From NCBI RefSeq assembly GCF_041435015.1, contig NZ_CP107989.1, forward strand, positions 6,882,001 through 6,946,000: a stretch of 64,000 bases of DNA, in the 5' to 3' direction. The stretch comes from Streptomyces canus. GTDB taxonomy: Bacteria > Actinomycetota > Actinomycetes > Streptomycetales > Streptomycetaceae. The notes beneath the pieces were generated by a model that saw only the letters and a program-made list of their open reading frames with translations, had not been told where the DNA came from and made no database searches. Shown here in pieces: positions 52,428 through 61,006 of this stretch. Position 1 is the first letter of the stretch; each line of letters begins with the position of its first letter. Made by a program: the position numbers and the translations under genes.

Positions 52428-53993
52428 GTGCGCTCGAAGGACACGCAAGAACGGCCGGACGTCGCCGTCGTCATGGCAGCGCGGGCCGGGGACCGGCAGG
52501 CCTCGGAACAGCTGATACGGGACTGTCTGCCGTTGGTCTACAACATCGTCGGGCGGGCGCTGGACGGGCACAGCGACGTCGACGACGTGGTCCAGGAGAC
52601 GATGATGCGGGTCCTGGACGGGTTGCCCGGACTGGAGCAACCGGATCGGTTCCGGTCCTGGCTCGTCGCCATCACCGTGCGACAGATCCATGACCGGTGG
52701 CGCAGAGGACGCACCTGGCTCACTGCGGAGCCCCTGGAGGAGAACGCCCACGAAACAGACCCGCAGGCCGACTTCTCCGACCTGGCGATTCTTCGGCTTG
52801 CGCTGTCGGGCCAGCGGCGTGAAGCGGTGGAGGCGACCCGCTGGCTGGAGGACGAGGAACGCGAGGTACTCGCGCTGTGGTGGATGGAGAGCGCCGGTGA
52901 ACTGAGCCGCGGCGAGCTCGCGGCGGCCTGCGGCCTCACACCGCAGCATGCCGCGGTCCGAGTCCAGCGGGTCAAGGAACGGCTGGAGACGGCGCGCACC
53001 GTCGTACGAGCCCTGACGGCCTCGCCGCGCTGCCCGGACCTGGCCGCCGTGCTCGCCTCGTGGGACGGACGGCCGTCCGGGCTGTGGCGCAAGCGGCTGG
53101 CACGCCATGTCCGCGACTGTCCGCAGTGCCTGTTGAGTTCGTCCGACCTGATACCGGCGGAGGGGCTGCTGGCCAGCTTCGCGCTGGTGCCGGTGCCGGC
53201 TGGCCTGGCCGGCCTGGTACTGGCCAGGGCGCTGGGGGCGCGCTCGGCCGGGGCGACCGTCAGCGCGGGCACGCGTACAGCGAGCGGTGCAAGCCGTACG
53301 GCGCGGACGATCGGCAGGCTGGCCGCCAAGCCCGCGGCGGCGGCAGCCGCAAGTGCCGTCACGCTCGCCGCTGCCGGAGTGGCCTGGTACATGGCCACGG
53401 GATCGCACGAGCCGGCCCCGCGGCCCGACGTCGCGGCCCCGCTGTCGGCCGCCGCCTCGTCCGTGCCGCCGTCCCCGAGAAGGTCCGCCTCACGGACACC
53501 GACACGGACACGGACATCGACGCCGACAGCAGCCCCGGCGACGACGGCTGAGGCGCGGTTTTCGGGGCGGCATCTCCTACGGTCGGTCGACAGCCCCGGC
53601 GACTACGTGGGCCAGGCCGGCCGACTCGGCATCCTGGGCCCCGTCGGCGCCACCAGCTCCGCGGCCACCCGGCAGGCGGCCACCTTCACTTTCGTTCCCG
53701 GCCTGGCCGACCCCCGCTGCTACTCACTCAGGGACGCCATGGGCAGGTATCTGAGGCACTACGCCTTCCGCATCCGGCTGGACACCGACGACGGATCCGT
53801 CATTTTCCAGAAGGACGCCACCTTTTGCCCCCGCTCCGGTTCCACGGCCGGTTCGGTCTCCCTGGAGTCGTACAACTACCCCGGCCGCTACCTCCGCCAC
53901 CGGGACGACCTCCAGCTGTGGCTCGACCCTGCCGAGAACACGGCCGCGTACCGGGCCAGCCGCTCCTTCGTCCTCGTGGCGCCCTGGACCTGA
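52428..53993 (+). CDS. ECF sigma factor with membrane segment and extracellular AbfB domain
   Basis: A 521-residue protein. Sigma region 2 lies at about 15-92 (SDVDDVVQETMMRVLDG, FRSWLVAITVRQIHDRWRR) and region 4 at about 135-190 (ATRWLEDEEREVLALWWMES, CGLTPQHAAVRVQRVKERL). A zinc-finger-like HVRDCPQC motif (227-234) resembles anti-sigma zinc domains. A membrane helix spans about 302-323 (AAAAAASAVTLAAAGVAWYM), followed by a Ser/Thr/Pro linker. The C-terminal 140 residues are an AbfB domain (YSLRDAMGRYLRHYAFRIRL, then LESYNYPGRYLRHRDDLQLW). The sigma part would be cytoplasmic and the sugar-binding part outside, so one polypeptide could sense arabinan and activate transcription of the divergent GH43 gene. 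The regulatory link is inference. Confidence 0.85.
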   Translation: MRSKDTQERPDVAVVMAARAGDRQASEQLIRDCLPLVYNIVGRALDGHSDVDDVVQETMMRVLDGLPGLEQPDRFRSWLVAITVRQIHDRWRRGRTWLTAEPLEENAHETDPQADFSDLAILRLALSGQRREAVEATRWLEDEEREVLALWWMESAGELSRGELAAACGLTPQHAAVRVQRVKERLETARTVVRALTASPRCPDLAAVLASWDGRPSGLWRKRLARHVRDCPQCLLSSSDLIPAEGLLASFALVPVPAGLAGLVLARALGARSAGATVSAGTRTASGASRTARTIGRLAAKPAAAAAASAVTLAAAGVAWYMATGSHEPAPRPDVAAPLSAAASSVPPSPRRSASRTPTRTRTSTPTAAPATTAEARFSGRHLLRSVDSPGDYVGQAGRLGILGPVGATSSAATRQAATFTFVPGLADPRCYSLRDAMGRYLRHYAFRIRLDTDDGSVIFQKDATFCPRSGSTAGSVSLESYNYPGRYLRHRDDLQLWLDPAENTAAYRASRSFVLVAPWT

Positions 53994-54128
53994 CACTGAA
54001 CGGCCTTGGTCGGAAACTCGCGTGACGTCGGGTCAGGCCGACGAGGACGCGCCGGGTGTCCTCTCGGCCATGCCGTAACCCTGTTGCCGTGCGAAATGGG
54101 GCCGATTGGCCGCGCCGGAAGGAAATTG

Positions 54129-54156
54129 TTCGACCTATCGGGCATTGTTCGTAAAG
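54129..54156 (+). promoter_or_regulatory. Second copy of the candidate glycosidase operator, with promoter-like sequence
   Basis: A near-copy of the site at 52132-52159. It runs into AAAGTATTGACGTTGAC, which contains a TTGACG hexamer suitable for a -35 box. It precedes the decayed glycosidase N-terminus at 54540-54737, though with about 380 bases between. The interval 54157-54539 shows no supported gene; one frame ending VSTSAEISGPLLSDVFNTFR near 54325 reads like a protein end but is not assigned. Confidence 0.4.
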
Positions 54157-54539
54157 TATTGACGTTGACTCGCGGCTCAATTCACGCTCACGCAGCGCGA
54201 TGTCATACGGGCGGCACGTCAGCACCTCGGCCGAGATCTCGGGGCCCCTCCTCAGTGATGTCTTCAACACCTTCCGCGCCGACAGTTTCTTCAGGGCGGT
54301 CAGCCCCTGGGCCTGACCGACTTCCCCTGCACGGCGGGAGGGACCCGCAGGGCCGTGCCGTGAGGGTCACCACGGCCCGGTCAGGGGGGGTGGTGAGGTA
54401 CGTCGGCAGTCGCCGGGCGGCCGAGCTGATGCCGTCGTCGCGCCCTTCATCAACCCGTGCCCCTTGGCCTCGGTCCGGTCGTGGCACCGTCGTCGGCCGA
54501 CGTGGTCGTCGCCGGCACCGCCTGCTCCTCCGCTCGGGC

Positions 54540-54737
54540 GGCACGGGCACAAGCAAAGACGCTCGGCCACAAGACGCCTTCTGGGCGGCGTCGCCACGAC
54601 GCTGCTCCCGCTGACCGTCATGGCGGCGTCTCCACAGCGACGGTGACGCCTGCCTCGCCGCCACCCCCACCCTTACCGTCGACCTGGGCACCACCACCGG
54701 GGCGTTCCGCGGCGGTGCCTCCGGGACCAACAACTGA
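54540..54737 (+). pseudogene. N-terminal remnant of a secreted glycosidase
   Basis: One frame gives a signal peptide (TRRLLGGVATTLLPLTVMAA) and, after a frame change, DACLAATPTLTVDLGTTTGA and FRGGASGTNN before TGA. The T-x-D-x-G-T-T-T-G-x-FRGGASGT pattern is the mature N-terminus of a family of Streptomyces secreted GH39-like hydrolases. Nothing of the catalytic domain follows, so a deletion removed it. The following 54738-55102 stretch holds no gene; its CCATCCGGGACGCGTTCGGG (54869-54888) resembles the flanks of the att-like repeats. Confidence 0.5.
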
Positions 54738-55102
54738 CCGAACAGATGGCTCTCCACGCACATGGATGAGTTGCGATAACAGCGGCAGAAGCTCCGTCAG
54801 CACATTGCGGGCGGAGCCTCTGCGCGGGGGAAGGGGAACGGGACGGACGCTGCGGCAGCTGACATCGTCCATCCGGGACGCGTTCGGGGAAACGTTCCTC
54901 GTGAGGTGTCGGGCCGAACTCCCGGTCATGTTGCTCTCGCCTGCACGTATGCGCCCGGAAACGTAGCTGGTGAGCGTGCCGGCAGCGGCAGCGGCGGGGG
55001 ACGGTGACCTGCACCCCGGCCTGCCGAGGCCGGCGGCTGTTCCACCGCGGTGTCCCCTTCGGTCTGCGGTGGCGGGCTCCGCAGCAGCTCCCGCGGGTAG
55101 GC

Positions 55103-55118
55103 TTGCCTGATCAGGCAA
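55103..55118 (+). promoter_or_regulatory. Perfect 16-bp palindrome before the LacI-type gene, candidate autoregulatory operator
   Basis: TTGCCTGATCAGGCAA is an exact palindrome centred on the GATC, 18 bases before the regulator start codon. LacI-family proteins bind palindromes of this size and often repress their own gene. The central CG typical of many LacI operators is absent, so another regulator is possible. Confidence 0.5.
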
Positions 55119-55136
55119 AGCCGGCGGGGACGAGGC

Positions 55137-56201
55137 ATGGGCGGGGTCGAGAAGACGCGGGGCGGCGGGGCCGAGCGGGCGACCTCGCGGGATGTCGCCC
55201 GGCTTGCCGGGGTGTCGCACACGGCCGTGTCCTTCGTCTTCAACGGGCGTGCCCAGGGCAACCTCTCCGCCGAGACACAGGAGAAGATCCGCAAGGCGGC
55301 CGAACAGCTCGGCTACCGGCCGAACGCGGTCGCCCGTGGCCTGCGCCGGCGTCGCACCGCCGTGATCGGCCTGGTCACGGACGAGATCGCCACCTCGCCG
55401 TTCGCCGGGCGGCTGCTGCGCGGGGCCATGGACATGGCGTGGAGCAGTGAGCACCTGGTGCTCACCGTCGACTCCGGGCAGGACCCGGTCGCCGAGGACG
55501 CGGCTGTCGCCGAGCTGCTCGACCGCAGGGTCGACGGGATCATCTACGCCGCGCTGTCGTTGCGCCGCGCCCGAGTCCCGGAAGGGCTGCACCGCACGTT
55601 CGCCGTGTTCGCCAACTGTCTCCCCGAGGACGGCTCCCTCCCGGCCGTCATCCCCGCCGAGCGGGCCGGTGGCCGCAGCGCCGCGCGCGTCCTGCTCGAC
55701 GCGGGCCACCGCCGTGTCGCCCTGGTGGGCGGTCTGGACGACATCGCGACCGCGGAACGGCTGCGCGGCTTCCGGGACGCACTGCGGACGGTGGGGCTGA
55801 CCGCCGAGAAGGACCGGATCGTACGGACGGGAGGGGAGATCTCCGCCGGGTACCAGGGCGCGCTGCGGCTGCTGGACGGTGTGCCCGCCCACCGGCGGCC
55901 CACGGGGATCGTCTGTTACAACGACCGGGTCGCCGCGGGCGTCCTGCACGCCGCCGCGCGCCTGGGCCTCGACGTGCCCGCCGAGCTGTCCGTCGTCGGC
56001 TATGACGACCAGGAACACATGGCGGCTTTCCTCAGCCCGCCCCTCACCACGGTCGCTCTGCCTCATCGCGCGATGGGAGAGACGGCCGTCCGCCTGCTCC
56101 TGGACGCCATCGACAGCGGGACCGCGCCGCCGGTCACCACCCGGCGGCTGGAGTGCCCCGTCGTCACGCGAGGTTCAGTGGGACCAGCTCCCAGCCCGTG
56201 A
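55137..56201 (+). CDS. LacI-family transcriptional regulator of the fructan locus
   Basis: A 354-residue regulator. The N-terminal helix-turn-helix and hinge are clear (TSRDVARLAGVSHTAVSFVF, then KIRKAAEQLGYRPNAVARGL). The periplasmic-binding-like effector domain runs from about 75 to 345 (VIGLVTDEIATSPFAGRLLR, GIVCYNDRVAAGVLHAA, LSVVGYDDQEHMAAFLSPPL). The 3' end overlaps the convergent GH32 gene by 38 bases. It probably represses the GH32/ABC operon and perhaps the secreted GH32 until fructo-oligosaccharides bind. Confidence 0.88.
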   Translation: MGGVEKTRGGGAERATSRDVARLAGVSHTAVSFVFNGRAQGNLSAETQEKIRKAAEQLGYRPNAVARGLRRRRTAVIGLVTDEIATSPFAGRLLRGAMDMAWSSEHLVLTVDSGQDPVAEDAAVAELLDRRVDGIIYAALSLRRARVPEGLHRTFAVFANCLPEDGSLPAVIPAERAGGRSAARVLLDAGHRRVALVGGLDDIATAERLRGFRDALRTVGLTAEKDRIVRTGGEISAGYQGALRLLDGVPAHRRPTGIVCYNDRVAAGVLHAAARLGLDVPAELSVVGYDDQEHMAAFLSPPLTTVALPHRAMGETAVRLLLDAIDSGTAPPVTTRRLECPVVTRGSVGPAPSP

Positions 56202-57573
56202 CCTCGACGTCCGCCCCCGGCACGGTCAGCTCCGCGATGTCGTCGTCCCGTCGGTACACCCGTTCCGTGGCCGTCGCCCGGTCACCCGCGAACAGTTCCA
56301 GCAGGGAGCCGTCCACGAGGATCCGTACGGTGAGGGTCTCGCCCGGCGGGGTCGACAGGACCAGGGGGGCCGTGCCGTCCGGGCGGGAGCGTGGCCAGGC
56401 CGTGCGGTCCAGGGTCACCGTGCCGGACGCCGGGTCGAGTCGCACGGTCAGTTCGGCCCCGGACGCGGCCCGCAGCAGACTCACGGTCGCCGCCGAACGG
56501 GCGGTCACCAGCAGGTCGTACGCGAGGGGGAGTGGCCGGTGCGGTCCTGGTGCGGCCGTGAACGGGACGGCCGCTCGCAGGAGTTCGAGTTCCGGAGCCG
56601 GTACGACCCGTAGCGTGCCGTCCTCGTGGGTGTCCATCACCCGGGGTGCCGTGAGGACGCCGGACCAGCCCGCGCGGTCCACCTCCTCGGGCGGGCGTGA
56701 CTCCCAGGACCAGCCCCAGAGCAGGGCGCGGCCGGACTCCGTGTCCTGGAGGACGGAAGGGGCGTAGAAGTCACGGCCGAGGTCCAGCGGGCCGCCGCCC
56801 GTACCGGCCGCGAACCTCGGTCCGCCGTCCGCCCGCTCCACCAGACGGCCCGTGAGGTACGCGGTGCTCAGCGGGTCGCCGTCCCACAGGGCCACCGCCA
56901 GCACCCAGTCGCCCCCGGGGGTCGCCCACAACTGAGGGCACTCCCAGCCGATCGCCCGCTTGCCGAAGGCGCGGGCCGCCGCCGGGTCCCGGCCGTCCAG
57001 CAGGACCCCGGCGAACCGCCAGTCGTACAGGTCCTCACAGTCGTACACGAGGACGGACGGGGTGCCGTCGGCGTGGCCGGCGCCCATCAGCGCCCAGCGG
57101 CGCCCGGCGAAGCGGAAGACGAAAGGGTCCCGGAACATCGTCACGTCCAGACCGGGTGGTGGGCCGGAGACCACCGGCACCGGCAGTTGCTTCCACTTCA
57201 GCAGGCCCTCGTCCTCGGCCACGGCGAGACAGATCGCGCTCAGGCCCTGGTGGGCGTGGTCGATCCCGGAGTACACCGCTGTCGGTACACCCCCGTCGTC
57301 CACCACGCAGCCGGACCAGCAGCCCGCCTCGTCCGGGCCGTCGGGCGTGGGGCGCAGGGCGATCCCGTGGTCGTCCCAGTGAGCGAGGTCGGGACTGGAG
57401 GCGTGGCCCCAGTGAACGTTCGTGTGCACGGGGGCGTCGGGGTTGTGCTGGTAGAAGAGGTGGTATCGATCGCCCCAGCGGAACGGGCCGTTCGGGTCGT
57501 TCATCCAGTTGGCCGGTGGGCGGACCCTGAAACGCGGGCTGTTGGCGTCGGCCGGCCGGCTCACGGAACTCAA
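56164..57573 (-). CDS. GH32 beta-fructosidase (sucrose/levan-oligosaccharide hydrolase), cytoplasmic
   Basis: A 469-residue enzyme without signal peptide. The three GH32 catalytic blocks are present: NWMNDPNG (nucleophile Asp), FRDPFVF (transition-state Asp) and GWECPQLW (acid/base Glu), plus a C-terminal beta-sandwich (LTVRILVDGSLLELFAGDRA). The TTG at 57573 is supported by AGGAG upstream and by overlap with the stop of the permease gene. As the last gene of the transporter operon it would hydrolyse imported fructo-oligosaccharides or sucrose. Confidence 0.9.
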   Translation of the reverse strand: MSSVSRPADANSPRFRVRPPANWMNDPNGPFRWGDRYHLFYQHNPDAPVHTNVHWGHASSPDLAHWDDHGIALRPTPDGPDEAGCWSGCVVDDGGVPTAVYSGIDHAHQGLSAICLAVAEDEGLLKWKQLPVPVVSGPPPGLDVTMFRDPFVFRFAGRRWALMGAGHADGTPSVLVYDCEDLYDWRFAGVLLDGRDPAAARAFGKRAIGWECPQLWATPGGDWVLAVALWDGDPLSTAYLTGRLVERADGGPRFAAGTGGGPLDLGRDFYAPSVLQDTESGRALLWGWSWESRPPEEVDRAGWSGVLTAPRVMDTHEDGTLRVVPAPELELLRAAVPFTAAPGPHRPLPLAYDLLVTARSAATVSLLRAASGAELTVRLDPASGTVTLDRTAWPRSRPDGTAPLVLSTPPGETLTVRILVDGSLLELFAGDRATATERVYRRDDDIAELTVPGADVEVTGWELVPLNLA

Positions 57574-58499
57574 CGATTGACTCCTGCGGATGTGATGCCC
57601 TCGCGCAGAGGGCGCTGGCCGACCACGAACACGATGACGGCGGGGATCATGGAAAGGACGACTCCGGCGAGGACGACGGAGATCGAGCCGGTGCCGAGGT
57701 TGCCCTGGAGGGAGACCAGGCCCAGGGGCAGCGTGAGGTTCTCGGTGGAGGTTTCGAGGATCAGCGGCCGGAAGAACTCGTTCCAGTGGTAGTTGAAGGC
57801 CAGCACGCCGACGATGGCGAGACCGGGGGCCGCCAAGGGGGCGTACACCGACCGGAAGACGCGCCACGGACCCGCGCCGTCGATCATCGCCGCCTCGCCC
57901 AGGTCCTTCGGCATGCCCAGGAAGTACTGGCGCATCAGGAAGGTGCCGAAGGCCGTCGGGAAGGCCGGGACGATGAGGCCGAGCAGGGTGTCGGTCAGAC
58001 CCATCGTCTTCAGTTCCAGGAAGACCGGGACCATCGTGACCTGCAAGGGCACCATCATCGTGGCCAGGACCAGCGCGAACAGCGGCTTCTTGAAGCGGAA
58101 TTCGAGGCGGGCGAAGGCATAGCCCGCCAGGCCCGCGGTGATCATCTGGCCGGCCGCGATCAGCGCGGTCACCAGGGCGGAGTTCAGTGCATACAGCCAC
58201 ACGTCGATCTGGTCGAAGACCCCGCGGTAGGCGTCGACGGTGGGGTCCGTGGGGATGATCTTCGGCGGCAGGTCGAAGGACTCCGCCGGCGTGCGCAGTG
58301 ACGTCGACACCGTCCAGATGACCGGGCCGAGCGTCAACAGGGCACACAGCGCCAGGCCTGCGATCCGGCCCCAGGGCGCCAGGCGGTGCCGTGCGCGTGA
58401 CGGGGTGGGGCTCGTGCGGGGACCCGGCATCGCACCCGATGCCGATCCCGATGCCGAACCCGAGAGGGTACTCGTGCTCATCTGACTCACCCGGCTCAC
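57570..58499 (-). CDS. Carbohydrate ABC transporter permease (MalG-like)
   Basis: A 309-residue inner-membrane protein with six predicted membrane segments (starting with GLALCALLTLGPVIWTVSTS). The EAA loop is EAAMIDGAGPWRVFRSVYAP, which docks the ATPase. The N-terminal Ser/Gly-rich tail is unusual but common in actinobacteria. The GTG overlaps the stop of the upstream permease gene, and its own stop overlaps the GH32 start. No ATPase gene is in the operon; the shared MsiK-type ATPase used by many Streptomyces sugar transporters would serve. Confidence 0.9.
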   Translation of the reverse strand: MSRVSQMSTSTLSGSASGSASGAMPGPRTSPTPSRARHRLAPWGRIAGLALCALLTLGPVIWTVSTSLRTPAESFDLPPKIIPTDPTVDAYRGVFDQIDVWLYALNSALVTALIAAGQMITAGLAGYAFARLEFRFKKPLFALVLATMMVPLQVTMVPVFLELKTMGLTDTLLGLIVPAFPTAFGTFLMRQYFLGMPKDLGEAAMIDGAGPWRVFRSVYAPLAAPGLAIVGVLAFNYHWNEFFRPLILETSTENLTLPLGLVSLQGNLGTGSISVVLAGVVLSMIPAVIVFVVGQRPLREGITSAGVNR

Positions 58500-59482
58500 T
58501 GGTAGTGGACGTAACGCCGGCTGAGCCGGAACTGGAGTGCGGTGACCGCCATGATCAGGGCGAAGAGCAGGACGCCCACGGCGGACGCCTCGCCGAAGCG
58601 GAGCTGCTCGAAGGCGGTCTCGTAGATGACCATCACGACCGTGCGTGTCGAGTCGCCCGGACCGCCCGCTGTAAGGACATACGGCTGCTCGAAGACCTGG
58701 AGGGCGTTGATGATGCCGACCACGGACGCCACCAGCAGCGTGGGCGACAGCAGCGGCAGGGTGATGGCGAGGTGTTTGCGCACCCCGCTCGCGCCGTCCA
58801 GTGAAGCCGCCTCGTGCACCTCTTTCGGGATGTTGTTCAGGCCGCCGACGAACAGCAGGAACGAGAAGCCGAACTGCTGCCAGACGTACGCCAGGACCAC
58901 GGCCGCCATCGCCCCGTTCTCCGAGGTCAGCCAGGGGACCGAGGGGATACCGACCGTGCCGAGGAGCCAGTTAACGGGGCCGAAGTCCTGGTTGAACAGG
59001 TACTTCATCACGACCGAGATGGACGCGGCGGACAGCACCAGCGGGAAGAAGAACGCCGAACGGAACACGGACCGCAGCCACTTGGGCATCCGGCCGTTCA
59101 CCGCGATCGCCAGCACGAGCGCGATCAGCAACTGGAGTGCGACCGCGAGCACCATGAAGACGAGCGTGTTGCGGAAGGAGACGAGGACCGTCGAATCGGT
59201 CAGGATCTCCCGGTAGTTGGCCGCCCCGGCCCACCGCGGGTCGTCGATCACGTCCCACTGGAAGAGGCTGAGGACGACTGAGCCGGCGATCGGTACGACC
59301 GTGAAGACGACGATGCCGACGACGGTGGGCGCGAGGAACAGTACGGCGAGGAGGCGGGTGCCCCGGGTGCGGATGGTGGTGGCGGCCGTGGACTCGGACG
59401 CCTTACGGGTCTGACCGGTCCTGCGGTTCCTGCGGGTGCGGGCGGGCTCCGGACCTACGGGCCTGATCTCGGTGTTCGTCAC
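58496..59482 (-). CDS. Sugar ABC transporter permease (MalF-like)
   Basis: A 328-residue membrane protein with about six membrane segments (LLAVLFLAPTVVGIVVFTVV first) and an EAA loop EAASLDGASGVRKHLAITLP. It forms the translocation pore with the MalG-like partner encoded next to it. Its start lies directly at the end of the binding-protein gene (four-base overlap), so the four genes form one operon. Confidence 0.9.
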   Translation of the reverse strand: MTNTEIRPVGPEPARTRRNRRTGQTRKASESTAATTIRTRGTRLLAVLFLAPTVVGIVVFTVVPIAGSVVLSLFQWDVIDDPRWAGAANYREILTDSTVLVSFRNTLVFMVLAVALQLLIALVLAIAVNGRMPKWLRSVFRSAFFFPLVLSAASISVVMKYLFNQDFGPVNWLLGTVGIPSVPWLTSENGAMAAVVLAYVWQQFGFSFLLFVGGLNNIPKEVHEAASLDGASGVRKHLAITLPLLSPTLLVASVVGIINALQVFEQPYVLTAGGPGDSTRTVVMVIYETAFEQLRFGEASAVGVLLFALIMAVTALQFRLSRRYVHYQ

Positions 59483-60888
59483 ACTTCACGCTCCATGGCC
59501 TTCTCCAGGTCCCCCTGCAGCCGGCGCAGCGCGGGACGCACCGCGCCGGGGCTGGCAAGGGCGGTTCCGGTGTGCTTGATCAGCAGCTGCTCGACCTCGT
59601 TGACCTGCGGCGGGGCCGGGATCGGGCCGGTGGTGGGGATCTTGTCGAGGGTGTCGTAGAAGACCTGCCAGTGGGCCGGGCCGGTCTCCCGGTAGCGGGC
59701 CTCGTCGACCATGGAGCGGCGGGCCGGAGTGGTCTGGTTGGCCGCGAAGAGCTGGGTCATCACGTCCTTGCGGGCGGTGTACTTGATGAACTCCCAGGCC
59801 TCGTCCCGCAACTTCGACGTGCGCAGCATCGCGTACCCGGCGGCGCCGAACTGGTGACGCCGGGTACGGCGGCGCGGGAAGTACCGCACGTCGTAATCGG
59901 CCGGTTTCATGCCCGCCTCATGCAGGCCGCCCGCCCAGAAGCCGCCCGCGGGCGTGACACCGACGCGGCCGGTGGAGAAGACGCCGACGAGGTTGCGGCC
60001 GTCGCCGCCCTCCGGTCGGGTGCACAGGTCCTCCTGGATGAGGGAGGAGAGATAGTCGTAGACCTCCGCGACGCGGTCGGAGTCGGCCAGGGGTGTCGTC
60101 CACCGGTAGCCGCCGCCCCGGCCGCGCCGCTGTGCCTCGGGATAGAAGGAGTTCCAGAGCCAGTCGCCGCCGGGGGCCTTGGACTCGGTGAGGAGGTTGG
60201 TGCCGTTGGCGAAGAGCCAGGGGACCACTCCGCCCCACAGCCGGTTGGTCCAGAAGTACGGGGTGAACCGGTCGCCGTTGCTGCGTTTCATCGCTCGCAG
60301 CAGCGTGGTGAAGTCGTCGTGGGTCCAGTCGTCGTCGGGGAGGTCGGCACCCGCGCGTTCGAGGACCCGGCTGTTGAGGTACATGTCGGCCGCGTTGAAC
60401 TCGACCGGCAGCTGGTAGAGGCTCCCCTCGTACATCATCGACTCGACCAGCGAGGGATGGACGTCGGCGAAGTACGAGCGCAGCTCGGCCGCGTCCCGCT
60501 TGGCCCACCTGTCCAGCGGTACGCCGAGCCGCTGGGCGAAGAGCTGCACGCCCTCGGTGGCGACGTACACGAGGTCGGGTGCCGTGCCCGCGGCGATCTG
60601 GGTGAGGATCTTGGAGAAGAAGTCCGACCAGTCGTAGGCCTGTACGGGGTTGATGCGGATCCTGATGTCGGGGTGGACCTCGCGGAAGCCGTCGCGCAGG
60701 GCGCGCTGCGCCTCGGGGTTGAAGGCGGAGCCCAGGGTGGCGATGACGAGCGAGCCGTCGTCGCGGCCGGGGATGTCGGCGGCGGTGAGGCGGTCCCATT
60801 CGGCCGCGACACCGGCGAGAGCGGCGGCTCCGGCGCCGTACGCGCCGTAGCGCATCAGGGCCCGTCGGGAGAGGAGCGAGTCGGTCAT
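59479..60888 (-). CDS. Extracellular sugar-binding protein of the ABC transporter
   Basis: A 469-residue solute-binding protein. A twin-arginine export signal is visible (LSRRALMRYGAYGAGAAALA). The mature part has the cluster B fold (LVIATLGSAFNPEAQRALRD, then GTAPDLVYVATEGVQLFAQR, then AWEFIKYTARKDVMTQLFAA). There is no lipobox cysteine. It would capture fructose-containing oligosaccharides released by the divergent secreted GH32. It is the first gene of the operon, with a candidate operator immediately upstream. Confidence 0.88.
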   Translation of the reverse strand: MTDSLLSRRALMRYGAYGAGAAALAGVAAEWDRLTAADIPGRDDGSLVIATLGSAFNPEAQRALRDGFREVHPDIRIRINPVQAYDWSDFFSKILTQIAAGTAPDLVYVATEGVQLFAQRLGVPLDRWAKRDAAELRSYFADVHPSLVESMMYEGSLYQLPVEFNAADMYLNSRVLERAGADLPDDDWTHDDFTTLLRAMKRSNGDRFTPYFWTNRLWGGVVPWLFANGTNLLTESKAPGGDWLWNSFYPEAQRRGRGGGYRWTTPLADSDRVAEVYDYLSSLIQEDLCTRPEGGDGRNLVGVFSTGRVGVTPAGGFWAGGLHEAGMKPADYDVRYFPRRRTRRHQFGAAGYAMLRTSKLRDEAWEFIKYTARKDVMTQLFAANQTTPARRSMVDEARYRETGPAHWQVFYDTLDKIPTTGPIPAPPQVNEVEQLLIKHTGTALASPGAVRPALRRLQGDLEKAMEREV

Positions 60889-60896
60889 CGGCGAGC

Positions 60897-60910
60897 CTAA
60901 CTCGTGTTAG
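60897..60910 (-). promoter_or_regulatory. Candidate operator in the leader of the binding-protein gene
   Basis: CTAACTCGTGTTAG is an inverted repeat of CTAAC with a four-base centre, nine bases before the start codon of the binding-protein gene. A related sequence, reading CTAACTCGTTAA on the minus strand, occurs in the promoter of the divergent GH32 gene. Both would suit one repressor governing the pair. Confidence 0.5.
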
Positions 60911-61006
60911 CCGAAGGGTGATCCCACGATGATGAGAACCCTGCCGCGGCCCTGTCAAGGGATGTGCGCGGATGGGGAGTTGCGAACGGACCGAGTGCGT
61001 GAGGGC

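Noticed and set aside
54006..54614. Plus-strand 202-codon frame after the ECF gene
   Set aside because: Composition is that of GC-rich non-coding DNA; it does not match the glycosidase remnant, which lies in other frames.
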